From Phycisphaeraceae bacterium (GTDB lineage: Bacteria > Planctomycetota > Phycisphaerae > Phycisphaerales > Zrk34): DNA of 64,000 nt. Location: the NCBI GenBank assembly GCA_028282805.1, contig JANQHD010000023.1:351736-415735 (forward strand), written 5' to 3'. The notes under the pieces were generated by a model that saw only the letters and a list, made by a program, of their open reading frames with translations, was not told the origin of the DNA and searched no databases. Of the stretch, positions 25,494 to 35,033 are shown piece by piece (the first letter of the stretch is position 1; each line of letters opens with the position of its first letter). The position numbers were made by a program, and so were the translations under genes.

Positions 25494-26786
25494 TTACGCG
25501 TCGATGAGCACGCTGAGCGGTTGCTCGATGGCGCGCTTGAGCCATTGCATGAAGCGGGCGCCGTCGGCGCCGTTGACCAGGCGGTGGTCGAAGCTCAGCG
25601 AAAGCGGCATCATCAGCCGCGTCTTCATCTGCCCGTCGACGAGCACGGGTGTCGAGACGGCCCGCCCGACGCCGAGGATCGCGGCCTCGGGGTGGTTGAC
25701 GATCGGCGTGAAGTGGCCGATGCCCATGCCGCCGAGGTTGGTGATGGTGAACGTCGCGCCCTGCATGTCTTCGAGGGCGAGCTTGCCGGCGCGGGCCTTG
25801 GCGGCCATCTCGCCGATCTGCACGGACACCTCGGTGAGCGTGAGCTTGTCGGCGTCGCGGATCACGGGCACGACCAGGCCGCGCGGCGTGTCGGCGGCGA
25901 TGCCGATGTGGTAGTACTTCTTGTAGACGATCTGCTGGTTGGCCATGTCGATCGACGCGTTGGCCACCGGGAACTCCTTGAGCGCGCTGGTGACCAGCTT
26001 GGCGAGCATCGACGTGACGGTGAGCTTGCCGCCGGCGCGCTCGACCTGCTTCTTGTGCGACTGGCGGAACGCCTCGAGGTCGGTCACGTCGACCGTGTCG
26101 TGCAGGGTCACGTGGGGGATCGTCGCCCAGCACAGCGCCATGTGCTCGGCGGTCTTGCGCGCGATCATGCTCATCGGCTCGGCCTCGACCGCGCCCTGGC
26201 TAGAGAAGTCGGGCAGCGGCGGGGCGACGATCGCCGCGCCACCGCCGTCGCCGGCGGGGCTGGTGCGGGCGTGGGCCTTGATGTCGTCAACGCTGATGCG
26301 GCCGCCGGGGCCGGTGCCCTCGACGCGCGAGATGTCGATGCCGACCTCGCGGGCGAACTTGCGCACGTGCGGCGCGGCGAACACGGGCCGACCGCTGTCG
26401 GCCGGCGCCACTTCCACTTGCGTCGGGGCCGCTTGCGGCTTAGCGGGCTCGGGGCTCGGCTCGGGCGCCTGCGCCACCGGTTCGGGCTGCGGCGCGGGCG
26501 GCGTTTCCGCCTTGGGCTCTTCTTGTTTTGTTTCCGGGGGCGCGTCGCCGGCGCCGTCGATCGTCGCGATCACGTCGCCCACGTGCAGCGTGTCGCCCTC
26601 GGCGACGTGGATCTTCACCACGGTGCCGGCGACGGTGAGCGGCACTTCCATCACCGCCTTGTCGGTCTCGACCTCGATGACCGGATCGTCGGTGGCGACC
26701 GCGTCGCCCTCGGCGACCATGACCGACACCACCTGCGCTTCGTTGATGTTCTCGCCCAGCTCGGGCAACTTGAACTCGCTGGCCAT
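25494..26786 (-). CDS. aceF: Pyruvate dehydrogenase E2, dihydrolipoyl acetyltransferase
   Basis: 430 residues forming the core of the pyruvate dehydrogenase complex; it moves the acetyl group from lipoamide to CoA. One lipoyl domain (1-76) carries the lipoylated lysine in EVETDKAVMEV (Lys43). A Pro/Ala/Glu-rich linker leads to a peripheral subunit-binding domain (about 138-172, APHVRKFAREVGIDIS). The catalytic domain ends with LSFDHRLVNGADG: His401 is the catalytic base, and Asn405 stands where many E2s have Asp, a variation known in some bacterial E2s. The Ala/Pro linker and single lipoyl domain are normal. It lies downstream of E1 on the same strand, separated by an opposite-strand gene and a terminator. 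Confidence 0.93.
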   Translation of the reverse strand: MASEFKLPELGENINEAQVVSVMVAEGDAVATDDPVIEVETDKAVMEVPLTVAGTVVKIHVAEGDTLHVGDVIATIDGAGDAPPETKQEEPKAETPPAPQPEPVAQAPEPSPEPAKPQAAPTQVEVAPADSGRPVFAAPHVRKFAREVGIDISRVEGTGPGGRISVDDIKAHARTSPAGDGGGAAIVAPPLPDFSSQGAVEAEPMSMIARKTAEHMALCWATIPHVTLHDTVDVTDLEAFRQSHKKQVERAGGKLTVTSMLAKLVTSALKEFPVANASIDMANQQIVYKKYYHIGIAADTPRGLVVPVIRDADKLTLTEVSVQIGEMAAKARAGKLALEDMQGATFTITNLGGMGIGHFTPIVNHPEAAILGVGRAVSTPVLVDGQMKTRLMMPLSLSFDHRLVNGADGARFMQWLKRAIEQPLSVLIDA

Positions 26787-26951
26787 TTGCTCTGTACCCT
26801 TAATTGCTCAAATCCCGCCACGATAACGGTTTACCCACGGCACCCAAGCTGCCCGCGGCGGAGTTGCCCATTGTAGCAACCGGTGGGGGCGACAGCGAAC
26901 AAGCAAATACGGCACGGGGTTGGGGGTTCTGTAGATATAATTAGCCGCTAT

Positions 26952-27299
26952 ATGGTCAGCGATGAACAAAGATTAATAGCCCAGAACTATCGCGAGAACG
27001 TCGCTACTGCTGGGTCGATTATCACCAGTGTCGTCGTTGTTGTTTTCGCGTTCTTATTCGGGTGGCCACTCTTCCGGACCGGTTTAATACTCGTTGCTGG
27101 TGGATTGCTCGCGTATGGTAGCGTCAACATTATGGGCCGAGTGGTTATACGTCCTGTACTGCAACGAAAAAAATGGGCTTTAGCAATCCTCATTGTTGCC
27201 ATGCCGGTGGTCGTGTTTTCAGTTTCCGCGTATATGGCTGGTGCGATTCTTCTTATTTGTAGTGGTGTTGCTGCTGTTTGGAGCTTCCTTTTTGGGTAG
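26952..27299 (+). CDS. Small membrane protein of unknown function, AT-richer than its surroundings
   Basis: About 115 residues with three or four membrane helices (SIITSVVVVVFAFLFGW, LILVAGGLLAYGSVNIMG, ALAILIVAMPVVVFSVSAY, GAILLICSGVAAVWSFLF) after a short charged N-terminus, MVSDEQRLIAQNYREN. Codon use is visibly AT-richer than in all neighbours, which points to recent acquisition. It lies between the E2 and E1 genes on the opposite strand. No ribosome site is clear and a longer start at 26883 is possible. No family is recognised. Confidence 0.6.
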   Translation: MVSDEQRLIAQNYRENVATAGSIITSVVVVVFAFLFGWPLFRTGLILVAGGLLAYGSVNIMGRVVIRPVLQRKKWALAILIVAMPVVVFSVSAYMAGAILLICSGVAAVWSFLFG

Positions 27300-27303
27300 C
27301 GAC

Positions 27304-27333
27304 GCGCTCCCCTACGGGTCGCGGCTAAACGTT
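27304..27333 (+). repeat. 30-base repeat, copy 1 of 2
   Basis: The segment starting GCGCTCCCC and ending GCGGCTAAACGTT recurs at 36285-36314 with one mismatch. Each copy lies a few bases after the stop of a plus-strand gene. Confidence 0.7.
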
Positions 27334-27342
27334 GATGTGTGA

Positions 27343-27372
27343 AAAGCCCACGGATGGCTATCCGTGGGCTTT
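27343..27372 (-). terminator. Bidirectional terminator between the small membrane gene and E1
   Basis: A 12-bp perfect stem AAAGCCCACGGA/TCCGTGGGCTTT. T-rich flanks are modest on both sides. It is almost the same hairpin as at 25440-25469, so E1 probably has its own transcript end. Confidence 0.8.
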
Positions 27373-27434
27373 GGTTCGTCGGGTTGGCCGGTCGCGGGCG
27401 ACCGGGCTAAACGGCGACCGGGTTAAACGGGTCG

Positions 27435-30116
27435 TTACGCGTGCATCGGGTTGGGTTTGTCGGTGTCGATCTTCAGGTCCTTGATGGCCTTGGTGACGAG
27501 CTTGCGGTCGATCTCGCCGCGGTCGGCGAGGGCCTTCAAGGTGGCGAGGGTGACGTAGCGTTCGTCGATCTCGAAGAAGTCGCGGAGGGCCTGGCGGGTT
27601 TCGCTGCGGCCGAAGCCGTCGGTGCCGAGGGAGACGATGCCGTTAGGCAGCCATTGGCCGATGCCGTCGGGCAGGGACTTCATATAGTCGGACGAGGCGA
27701 CGACCGGCCCCTCGGCGGCGCCGAGCGTTTGGGTGATGTAGGGCACCTGTGGCTCGGCGTCGGGGTGGAGGAGGTTGTGCCGTTCGCAGTCGAGGCCGTC
27801 GCGGCGGAGTTCGGTGTAGCTGGTGACGGACCAGGCGTCGGCTGAGACGCCGTAGGATTCGAGGATCTCCTGCGCTTTGAGCACGTGGCCGAGGATGGCG
27901 CTGGAGCCGAGCAGCTGGGCCTTGGGGCCCTTGGCGTCGGAGGGCTTGAGCAGGTAGATGCCCTTGATGATGCCCTCGTCGATGTCGCGGTCGGGCCGGG
28001 CGGGGTGTTCGTAGTTTTCGTTGCCGACGGTGAGGTAGTAGAAGACGTCTTCGCGGTCGACGTACATGCGTTGGATGCCGTCGCGGATGATGACGGCGAT
28101 CTCGTAGCCGTAGGCGGGGTCGTAGGTGCGGCAGTTGGGCACGCAGCCGAACAGCACGTGCGAGTGGCCGTCTTCGTGTTGCAGCCCTTCGCCGTTGAGG
28201 GTGGTGCGTCCTGCGGTGCCGCCGATGAGGAAGCCCTTGCACCGCATGTCGGCGGCTTCCCAGACGAGGTCGCCGATGCGTTGGAAGCCGAACATGGAGT
28301 AGTAGATGTAGAAGGGGATCATGTTGATCCCGTGGTTGGCATACGCGGTGCCCGCGGCGATGAAGGAGCTCATTGCGCCGGCCTCGGTGATGCCCTCCTC
28401 GAGGATCTGGCCGTCCTGCGACTCCTTGTAGTAGGCGACCTGGTCTGCGTCGACCGGCTCGTAGAGCTGTCCGGCGTGGGCGTAGATGCCGAAGGTGCGG
28501 AACATGCCGTCCATGCCGAAGGTGCGCGCCTCGTCGGGGATGATGGGCACGACCTGCTTGCCGATCTTCTTGTCGCGCATCAGCTGGGTGAGCACGCGGA
28601 CGAACGCCATGGTGGTCGATATCTTGCGGCCCTTGGAGCCGGCGTCGTATTCGGCGAACGGCTTGTCGGCGGGCATCTCGAACTTCGGCGCCTTGACTTG
28701 GCGGGAGGGGATGTAACCGCCCAGCGCCTTGCGGCGTTCGTGCAGGTAGATCATCTCCGCGGAGTTGGGGTCGGGCGTGTAGAACGACTTGCTCGACAGG
28801 GCCTCGTCGTCGACGGGGATGCCGAAGCGCTCGGCGAAGTGCTTGCGCTCCTCTTCGTTGAGCTTCTTCTGCTGGTGGGTGATGTTCTTGCCCTCGCCGG
28901 CCTCGCCCATGCCGTAGCCCTTGATGGTGCGGGCGAGGATCACGGTCGGTCGGTCGGCGTTCATCGCGGCGGTGTACGCGGCGTGGACCTTGACCGGGTC
29001 GTGCCCGCCGAGGTTCATCCGCCAAAGCTCGTCGTCGGACTTGTGCTTGACCATCGCCGCCAAGCGCGGGTCGGCGCCCCAGAAGTGTTCGCGGATGTAC
29101 GCGCCGCCCTCGACGGCGTACTTCTGGTACTGGCCGTCGACGATCTCGCTCATGCGCTTGGCCAAAAGGCCTTCGGTGTCCTTGGCCAGCAACTCGTCCC
29201 AGTCGCTGCCCCATAGCACCTTGATCACGTTCCACCCGGCGCCGCGGAAGGTGCCTTCGAGTTCCTGGATGATCTGGCCGTTGCCCCGGACGGGTCCGTC
29301 GAGTCGTTGGAGGTTGCAGTTGATGACCCAGATGAGGTTGTCGAGCTTCTCGCGGGAGGCCAGCGAGATCGCGCCGAGGGTTTCGGGTTCGTCGGTCTCG
29401 CCGTCGCCGAGGAAGGCCCATATTTTTTGTTGCTTGTCGTCCTTGAGGCCGCGGTCGTAGAGGTACTCGAGGAACCGCGCGTGGTAGATGCTGGTGATCG
29501 GCCCGAGGCCCATGGACACGGTGGGGTACGACCAGAACTCGGGCATCAACCAGGGGTGGGGGTAGCTGGACAGGCCGCCGCCGGGCTGGAGCTCGCGGCG
29601 GAAGTTGATGAGTTGCTGCTCGGTCAGCCGGCCTTCGAGGAAGGCGCGGGCGTAGGGGCCGGGGGAGGCGTGGCCCTGGAAGTAGACGTGGTCGCCGCCG
29701 CAGGCGTGGTCGGGGCCTCGGAAGAAGTGGTTGAAGCCGACCTCGTAGAGCGTGGCGGCGGAGGCGAAGGAGCTGATGTGCCCGCCGACGCCGCCGCCGG
29801 TGTCGTCGGCCGCGGCGTTGGCGCGGACGACCATGTTCATCGCGTTCCAGCGGATGTAGCTCTTGATGCGGTTTTCGAGCTGGCGGTTGCCGGGGTACTC
29901 GGGCTGGCGGTCGGCGGCGATGGTGTTGACGTAGGGCGTGTTGCTCGTGACGGGCAGGTCGACGCCGTAGCGCTGGGCGTAGATCTGAAGGTCGCTGAGC
30001 AGGCCCGTGACGCGCTGGCCGCCGCTGAGGCGGTAGACGTCCTCCAGCGAGTGGAGCCAGTCTTCGCGTTCGAGCGCATCGATGTTCGAGCCGTTGCCGT
30101 CGGTGGGCTGGATCAT
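27435..30116 (-). CDS. aceE: Pyruvate dehydrogenase E1, homodimeric type
   Basis: About 893 residues, the normal AceE size (E. coli 887). It decarboxylates pyruvate with thiamine diphosphate and acetylates the E2 lipoyl group. The ThDP/Mg motif starts GDGETDEPE near residue 235 and ends in the NCNLQRLDGPVRGN block about 30 residues later. HFFRGPDHACGGDHVYFQGHASPG is the conserved AceE N-terminal active-site region. The C-terminal transketolase-like domain has VPNCRTYDPAYGYE and SYTELRRDG. The ATG at 30116 with GGGAC upstream is chosen; an alternative start 30 bases earlier lacks a ribosome site. It is followed by a terminator and not directly by E2. Confidence 0.95.
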   Translation of the reverse strand: MIQPTDGNGSNIDALEREDWLHSLEDVYRLSGGQRVTGLLSDLQIYAQRYGVDLPVTSNTPYVNTIAADRQPEYPGNRQLENRIKSYIRWNAMNMVVRANAAADDTGGGVGGHISSFASAATLYEVGFNHFFRGPDHACGGDHVYFQGHASPGPYARAFLEGRLTEQQLINFRRELQPGGGLSSYPHPWLMPEFWSYPTVSMGLGPITSIYHARFLEYLYDRGLKDDKQQKIWAFLGDGETDEPETLGAISLASREKLDNLIWVINCNLQRLDGPVRGNGQIIQELEGTFRGAGWNVIKVLWGSDWDELLAKDTEGLLAKRMSEIVDGQYQKYAVEGGAYIREHFWGADPRLAAMVKHKSDDELWRMNLGGHDPVKVHAAYTAAMNADRPTVILARTIKGYGMGEAGEGKNITHQQKKLNEEERKHFAERFGIPVDDEALSSKSFYTPDPNSAEMIYLHERRKALGGYIPSRQVKAPKFEMPADKPFAEYDAGSKGRKISTTMAFVRVLTQLMRDKKIGKQVVPIIPDEARTFGMDGMFRTFGIYAHAGQLYEPVDADQVAYYKESQDGQILEEGITEAGAMSSFIAAGTAYANHGINMIPFYIYYSMFGFQRIGDLVWEAADMRCKGFLIGGTAGRTTLNGEGLQHEDGHSHVLFGCVPNCRTYDPAYGYEIAVIIRDGIQRMYVDREDVFYYLTVGNENYEHPARPDRDIDEGIIKGIYLLKPSDAKGPKAQLLGSSAILGHVLKAQEILESYGVSADAWSVTSYTELRRDGLDCERHNLLHPDAEPQVPYITQTLGAAEGPVVASSDYMKSLPDGIGQWLPNGIVSLGTDGFGRSETRQALRDFFEIDERYVTLATLKALADRGEIDRKLVTKAIKDLKIDTDKPNPMHA

Positions 30117-30600
30117 GGTGGTCGTCCCGTGTGGTTTTTGCATCAAACTAGCGGCGAGCCCTGTAGGTTAGCGAATGAACGCCCCGTTGGGCAACCTGGC
30201 TAAATTGACAGAGATATCCGCATCACACCCGCGATCGACAAAGCCCGCCCGACCTTGCCCGCAACCGGCTCAGCTGCTCGCGACACCACGATTTACCCGC
30301 CCCCTCGCACGCGTTTTGCGTTGCCGACCGCCGGTTCATGGGGCATAGTTAAAGCTGCGGGCACGCACTTCTCGCCCGCTCGGGTACGCACCCGTGGCAA
30401 GCGCAGTGAGACGGGGCCACGTCCGCCGGCCAACGGCCGCCGCCGCCGTGCGCTGTGGAACTTGACGCCTCAACGAGTCCGGGTCACCGGGTTCGCACAG
30501 GCCCTTGTCGGTCGAACGGCGAGGGCCTGTTTGATTGCACACCGTTGCCCGATGAGCGAACCGCCGCCCGGCCCGCGTCTGATTGGTCGGAGGCCTTTTT
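30117..30600. other. Divergent intergenic region between E1 and the M60 peptidase gene
   Basis: No believable gene is visible. CAGGCCCT (30498-30505) and AGGGCCTG (30522-30529) form a hairpin followed by TTTG about 70 bases before the peptidase gene. It could be an attenuator-like leader or an end of a small RNA. Promoters for both flanking genes must lie here. Confidence 0.35.
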
Positions 30601-32829
30601 ATGAAACAACATGTGCTTCATTGGTTCGTGGGCTGCGTCGTGCTCGGCGCCGCTTCCGCCGCGCTCGCCGATGTCATCGACGACCACCTCGCGCAGCTGA
30701 CCGAGGGCGTCGGGCAGATCGCCAAGCCCGGCTCGCCCGGCCAGGTGTGCGTGATCGGCCCCGACGCCTTCGCCGTGGTCACCGGCAGCATCAACAACCG
30801 CCGCGCGGCGCTGGTCGCCGCCGCGCCGCTGGGGCGCGGGCGCGTCGTCGTGTTTGGTCACAACGGCTACCTGCGCGGCAACACGTTCAAACAGCACGAC
30901 ACCGGCCGACTCATCGCCAACGCCGTGCGCTGGGCGGGCCGCGGCGAGAAGGCCGACGTGTGCGTCACCGGCAACCGGGCGCTGAGCGATTACCTCGCGG
31001 GCCAGGGCCATGCCGTGGTCAAGCCGACGGCGGGCGACAAGCCATCGATGCCGCGGGCGCGCGTGCTGGTCGTGACCGACCACTGGCTCAACGGCGTGCA
31101 ACCCAAAGCGGTCGAAAGCTGGGTGCGCCGGGGCGGCGGGCTCATCGTCGCCGACACCGGCTGGGGCTGGCTGCAATTGAACCAGGGCAAGTCGCTGGCC
31201 GACGACCACCGCGTCAACCGCGTGCTGCGCGCCGCGGGCCTGGCGATCGGGCCCACCAGCGTGCGGCCGTGGCGGGGCGACACCTACGCCGTCGACGGCA
31301 AACCCCACCCCCTGGTCAACGCCACCCACGCGCTCGACGCCGCCATCAAGTGGGGCGACCGCGCCGAAGATGCGAGCAAGGAAGACCGCACGCTCGCCGG
31401 CGGGTCGATCGCCGACGCCCTGTCGGTACTGCCGGCCGACGACAAGCTGCTGCTGCCGCGCATCCGCCAGCTCAAAGCCAAGCACCCCAACCTCGCCGTG
31501 CCGACGAAGAAGGCGCCGCTCAAGTCGGAGAACGTGCTGGCGCGCGTGCTGCTCGCCTACGACATGCAACAGATCCACCAGACCCCGCCCGCGCGCATCA
31601 AAGCACACCCCTCGGCCGAGGCGTTCCCCGGCGCCGTGCCGCGCAGCGCCAAACGCGGCAAACACACCGTCACCATCACCGGCAAGCAGGACGGCTGGGT
31701 CAGCACCGGCGCCTACGCCGCGCCCGGTGAGCTGGTGGTCGTGAAGGTGCCGAAGCACGCGCTGAACAGCAAGCTGTCGGTGCGCATCGGCTGCCACAAG
31801 GACGACATCTCACGCCGCGACCAGTGGCGGCGCGTGCCGCGCATCAGCAAGACGTTTGCGATCACCAAAACTTCGACCCCGACCGCCAGCGCGTTCGGCG
31901 GGCTGATTTATATCGAGGTGCCCCGCGGCAGGGTCACCCAGCCGTTCGAGGTGCAGATCACCAACGCCGTGGCCGCGCCGTACTACGTGCTGGGCGAGAC
32001 CGACTTGGGCGCGTGGCGCAAGACGATCCGCCACCACCCCGCGCCGTGGGCGGAGCTCGCCTCGGGCAAGGTCGTCGTGTCGGTGCCGTCGCACCACGTG
32101 CGCGACCTCGATCGGCCCGACGAGCTGATGAAGTTCTGGGACCAGGTTTCCGACGCCTCGGCGGAGCTGATCGCCCAACCCAAAGACCGTACCCGCCCGC
32201 ACCGGTTCGTCGCCGACGAACAGATCAGCGTCGGGTACATGCACTCGGGCTACCCGATCATGACGCACCTCGACGCCGCGGCGTCGATGGCCAGCGTCGA
32301 CAAGCTGCGCGCCGGCACGTGGGGCCTGTACCACGAGCTCGGCCACAACCACCAGCACCGCGACTGGACCTTCGCCGGCACCACCGAGGTCACCTGCAAC
32401 CTGTTCTCGCTGTACGTGATCGAGACCTTGTGCGACACCGAAGGCCCCGGCCACGGCGCGATGAAGCCCGAGCGGCGCCGCCAGCGCCTCGCGCAATACC
32501 TCAAGGACGGCGCGCCGTTCGATCAATGGAAGTCCAACCCGTTCCTTGCTTTAACGATGTACGCGCAGCTTCAGGAGCAGTTCGGTTGGGACACGTACAA
32601 ACGGGTTTTCGCCGAGTACCGGGCGTTGGAAAAGTCGCAGCGCCCGCGCAACGACGACGAGAAACGCGACCAGTGGATGGTGCGCTTTTCGAACGCCGCG
32701 GGGCGCAACCTCGGGCCGTTCTTCCAGGCGTGGGGCGTGCCGACGTCGAAGGCGGCGCGTGATTCGATCGCGCACCTGCCCGTGTGGATGCCCGACGAGA
32801 TGAAGTCGCTGCGCCCGCAAGCCGATTGA
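30601..32829 (+). CDS. Secreted M60-like (enhancin-type) metallopeptidase
   Basis: A 742-residue exported protein; the signal peptide ends near residue 29 (ASAALA). The N-terminal 250 residues form a Rossmann-like glutamine-amidotransferase-type region seen in M60 proteins (GRGRVVVFGHNGYL, RVLVVTDHWLNG). The M60 domain follows, with the zinc motif HELGHNHQ (His578, Glu579, His582) and the downstream glutamate in TTEVTCNLFSLYV, the gluzincin layout of M60/PF13402. Family members cleave mucin-like glycoproteins. GGAGG at 30589-30593 fixes the start. It stands alone with a strong terminator about 190 bases later. Confidence 0.85.
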   Translation: MKQHVLHWFVGCVVLGAASAALADVIDDHLAQLTEGVGQIAKPGSPGQVCVIGPDAFAVVTGSINNRRAALVAAAPLGRGRVVVFGHNGYLRGNTFKQHDTGRLIANAVRWAGRGEKADVCVTGNRALSDYLAGQGHAVVKPTAGDKPSMPRARVLVVTDHWLNGVQPKAVESWVRRGGGLIVADTGWGWLQLNQGKSLADDHRVNRVLRAAGLAIGPTSVRPWRGDTYAVDGKPHPLVNATHALDAAIKWGDRAEDASKEDRTLAGGSIADALSVLPADDKLLLPRIRQLKAKHPNLAVPTKKAPLKSENVLARVLLAYDMQQIHQTPPARIKAHPSAEAFPGAVPRSAKRGKHTVTITGKQDGWVSTGAYAAPGELVVVKVPKHALNSKLSVRIGCHKDDISRRDQWRRVPRISKTFAITKTSTPTASAFGGLIYIEVPRGRVTQPFEVQITNAVAAPYYVLGETDLGAWRKTIRHHPAPWAELASGKVVVSVPSHHVRDLDRPDELMKFWDQVSDASAELIAQPKDRTRPHRFVADEQISVGYMHSGYPIMTHLDAAASMASVDKLRAGTWGLYHELGHNHQHRDWTFAGTTEVTCNLFSLYVIETLCDTEGPGHGAMKPERRRQRLAQYLKDGAPFDQWKSNPFLALTMYAQLQEQFGWDTYKRVFAEYRALEKSQRPRNDDEKRDQWMVRFSNAAGRNLGPFFQAWGVPTSKAARDSIAHLPVWMPDEMKSLRPQAD

Positions 32830-33019
32830 GGGAAGCAAAGAAATGCGCAAATGTGCTTGCGTTGTTCGGCGCAACCCTGCATAATCATGTTTGTCACGTC
32901 GTGAGCGGGTCGCTCGACCGCAGTCAGTGCAACAACGAACCGGCCGCGCGTGACACACAACCGACACGACTCCGGCGGTGAGCCAGTTAGCGCCACGGCA
33001 CCGCCGGATCGAAATGAAC

Positions 33020-33050
33020 CGCCGCACGCTCCGAACGTGCGGCGTTCTTT
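33020..33050 (+). terminator. Terminator after the M60 peptidase gene
   Basis: A 9-bp stem CGCCGCACG (33020-33028) and CGTGCGGCG (33036-33044) is followed by TTCTTT. Confidence 0.8.
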
Positions 33051-33101
33051 ATTCACCCGCTCGCGATTGGGCTGGCCGCTCGCGGCTTAGCGCTTCTCAT
33101 T

Positions 33102-34862
33102 TCAGAACGTGAACCGCACCCCCACCGATACCAGGTGGCTGTCGCGGTCGCTGTTGCCCAGCTCGACCTCGTACTCGGCGTAGAGCATCGCGCCGCCGTC
33201 GAACTCGACCGCCACCCCCGCGCCCAGCTCGGCGTAGTCGCGGTCGCCGGCGTCGGTGGGCACGCCGAAGTCGACGCCGGGGATCGACACGAACTGCGCG
33301 TTGATCGTGCGCGCCTCGTCGAGGTGCTCACGCACCCACGCGGCACGCACCTGCGGCACGACCGTCGCACGCTGCGCCTCGATGCGGTGCGAGACCTGTC
33401 CGCCGATGCGCGTGCGCAGCGAGTCGACGCGCTGGCGCTCGACCGACAGGTCGAACGGCCCGGCGCCCGTTTCGGTGTAGCCGTCGATCACCGTGTGGGT
33501 GTAATCGGCTCTGACGAACGGCCCGAACCACCACGCGCCGGCCCGCACGTCGAACCCGGCCCGCAGCGAGCCGGTGAACTGGTGGCCGTGCGGCTCGGAG
33601 CGGGCGCTGGCGATGGGCCCGCCCGCGACCAGGCGGCGCTCTTGGTCGAAGTCGAGGTAGTTGTACGCCGCGACGAGGTCGACGTACACGTTTTCCGCCG
33701 GCAGCCACGTGCCGTACAGCGCCGCGGTCATCGCGTCGGTTTCGATCCGCCCGCCCAGCGGCAGGTCGGCCTCGGCCCCGGCGTAGCCCATCGCCGCGCC
33801 CACGACCAGGCCGTCGGCGACCTGCGCATCGATGCCCACCGTGCCGGTGACCACGTGGTAGGGTTCGTCGGAGATATCGAAATCCTGCTCGCCGAACACC
33901 ATGCGCGCCGCGCCGTAGATCGACCAGGTCGGCTGCGCGGGCGCGTCGAACGGCGCATCGATCGCCGGCGCGGCGTCGGTGGCGATCGGCTCGGCCGGGC
34001 CGTCGACGCGCGCCAGCAACGGCGACGCGGGCGCGCTGCGCCACGCCGAGTGCGCATCGGCGAGCATGACCGCGTGCGTCCGGCCGGCGCGGCGGTCTTC
34101 GAGGCGCGTGCCGAAGTTGCTCAGGTGCAGATCGCCGAGCATGCGGGCGACGTCGGCCTGTCGGTTGATCATGTCGGCGAACTCGGGGCCCGGGCCGATG
34201 CTCGCGACCTGTTGGATCTGGCCGATGGTCATCTCGTCGTAGCCGAAGAAGTCGGCCATGCCGGAGACGTTGTCGAACTGGATGGTGGTAAACGTGTCGG
34301 CGACGGTTTCGCCGATGATGCCGAAGAAGAGCACCGCGCCGCTGTCGGCGGGCACGGTCGCGCCCGACGGCACGGGCAGCGTGGTGCCGGCCGGGTCGTT
34401 GAGGGCGACGACCAGCTGCCCGCCGAAGTCGCCGACGTCGTTGGCGTAGAAGCCGAACACGCCCTGGGGGCTGGAGAAGCTGATGGTGATCTCGCCGGTG
34501 TCGCGGACGAGCAGGAAGCGGTTGCCGTCGGTGGCGAACTGGCCGGTGGGCGAGGCCGCCTCGACGGTGGTGTTGGAGCCGGTGAGGGTGGCGGTGTCGA
34601 CGCCGAAGTTGACCACGAACGGCGGCGGGGTGCCGGCGGCAAAGGCCTCGAAGCTCTCGGTGCCCACGCCGGTCAATTGCGAAAAGAACGCGGCGGCCGC
34701 GGCGTCGGCGTTGGGGCGTGGGGCGATCGGGTCGCCGCCGACGAAGTCCTCGCCGAAGAACGTGCGGAACCCCGCCGGCGCCGGCGCAGCACACAGGGCG
34801 CCGATGAGCATCGCCCATGCCGCGCGGCGCGCACCGCGTCCCTGTCGGTTGGCCGGCTTCAT
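33102..34862 (-). CDS. Autotransporter-like outer membrane beta-barrel protein
   Basis: 586 residues: signal peptide (to about residue 30, PAPAG), then a passenger of about 210 residues, a linker, and a C-terminal barrel (about 305-586). The barrel shows alternating strands such as WSIYGAARMVFG, TAALYGTWLPAENVYVDLVAAYNYLDF and AWWFGPFVRADYTHTVIDGY. It ends in VSVGVRFTF, with the terminal Phe needed for BAM recognition. The passenger (TESFEAFAAGTPPPF, FGFYANDVGDFGGQL, FDNVSGMADFFGYDEMTIG) is of the kind usually seen in PEP-CTERM proteins. It therefore looks like a surface adhesin domain displayed by a barrel instead of a sorting tail. The start lacks a clear ribosome site. Confidence 0.8.
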   Translation of the reverse strand: MKPANRQGRGARRAAWAMLIGALCAAPAPAGFRTFFGEDFVGGDPIAPRPNADAAAAAFFSQLTGVGTESFEAFAAGTPPPFVVNFGVDTATLTGSNTTVEAASPTGQFATDGNRFLLVRDTGEITISFSSPQGVFGFYANDVGDFGGQLVVALNDPAGTTLPVPSGATVPADSGAVLFFGIIGETVADTFTTIQFDNVSGMADFFGYDEMTIGQIQQVASIGPGPEFADMINRQADVARMLGDLHLSNFGTRLEDRRAGRTHAVMLADAHSAWRSAPASPLLARVDGPAEPIATDAAPAIDAPFDAPAQPTWSIYGAARMVFGEQDFDISDEPYHVVTGTVGIDAQVADGLVVGAAMGYAGAEADLPLGGRIETDAMTAALYGTWLPAENVYVDLVAAYNYLDFDQERRLVAGGPIASARSEPHGHQFTGSLRAGFDVRAGAWWFGPFVRADYTHTVIDGYTETGAGPFDLSVERQRVDSLRTRIGGQVSHRIEAQRATVVPQVRAAWVREHLDEARTINAQFVSIPGVDFGVPTDAGDRDYAELGAGVAVEFDGGAMLYAEYEVELGNSDRDSHLVSVGVRFTF

Positions 34863-35033
34863 GCAAACTATTGTCGGTTAAACGCCGATTTCAGCCCCAA
34901 CAACCGCGCGTGTTTTGTCGAAACGGGCGCCCGCCGCTCGGGGGGTGACAAAATGTTGCACCGATGTGCGGCCGAGGTGCGTCAAACAACTACAATACGG
35001 CTCTCACACACATCAACCTCAGGGAGTATGGGC

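Noticed and set aside
30255..31730. Long frame overlapping the start of the M60 gene
   Set aside because: Low-complexity Arg-rich translation in a shifted frame; the M60 frame has a signal peptide and a strong ribosome site.
33135..35033. Upstream extension of the propeller frame over the opposite-strand autotransporter
   Set aside because: The extension is Arg/Val-rich shadow sequence. A signal peptide and ribosome site at 35034 mark the real start.
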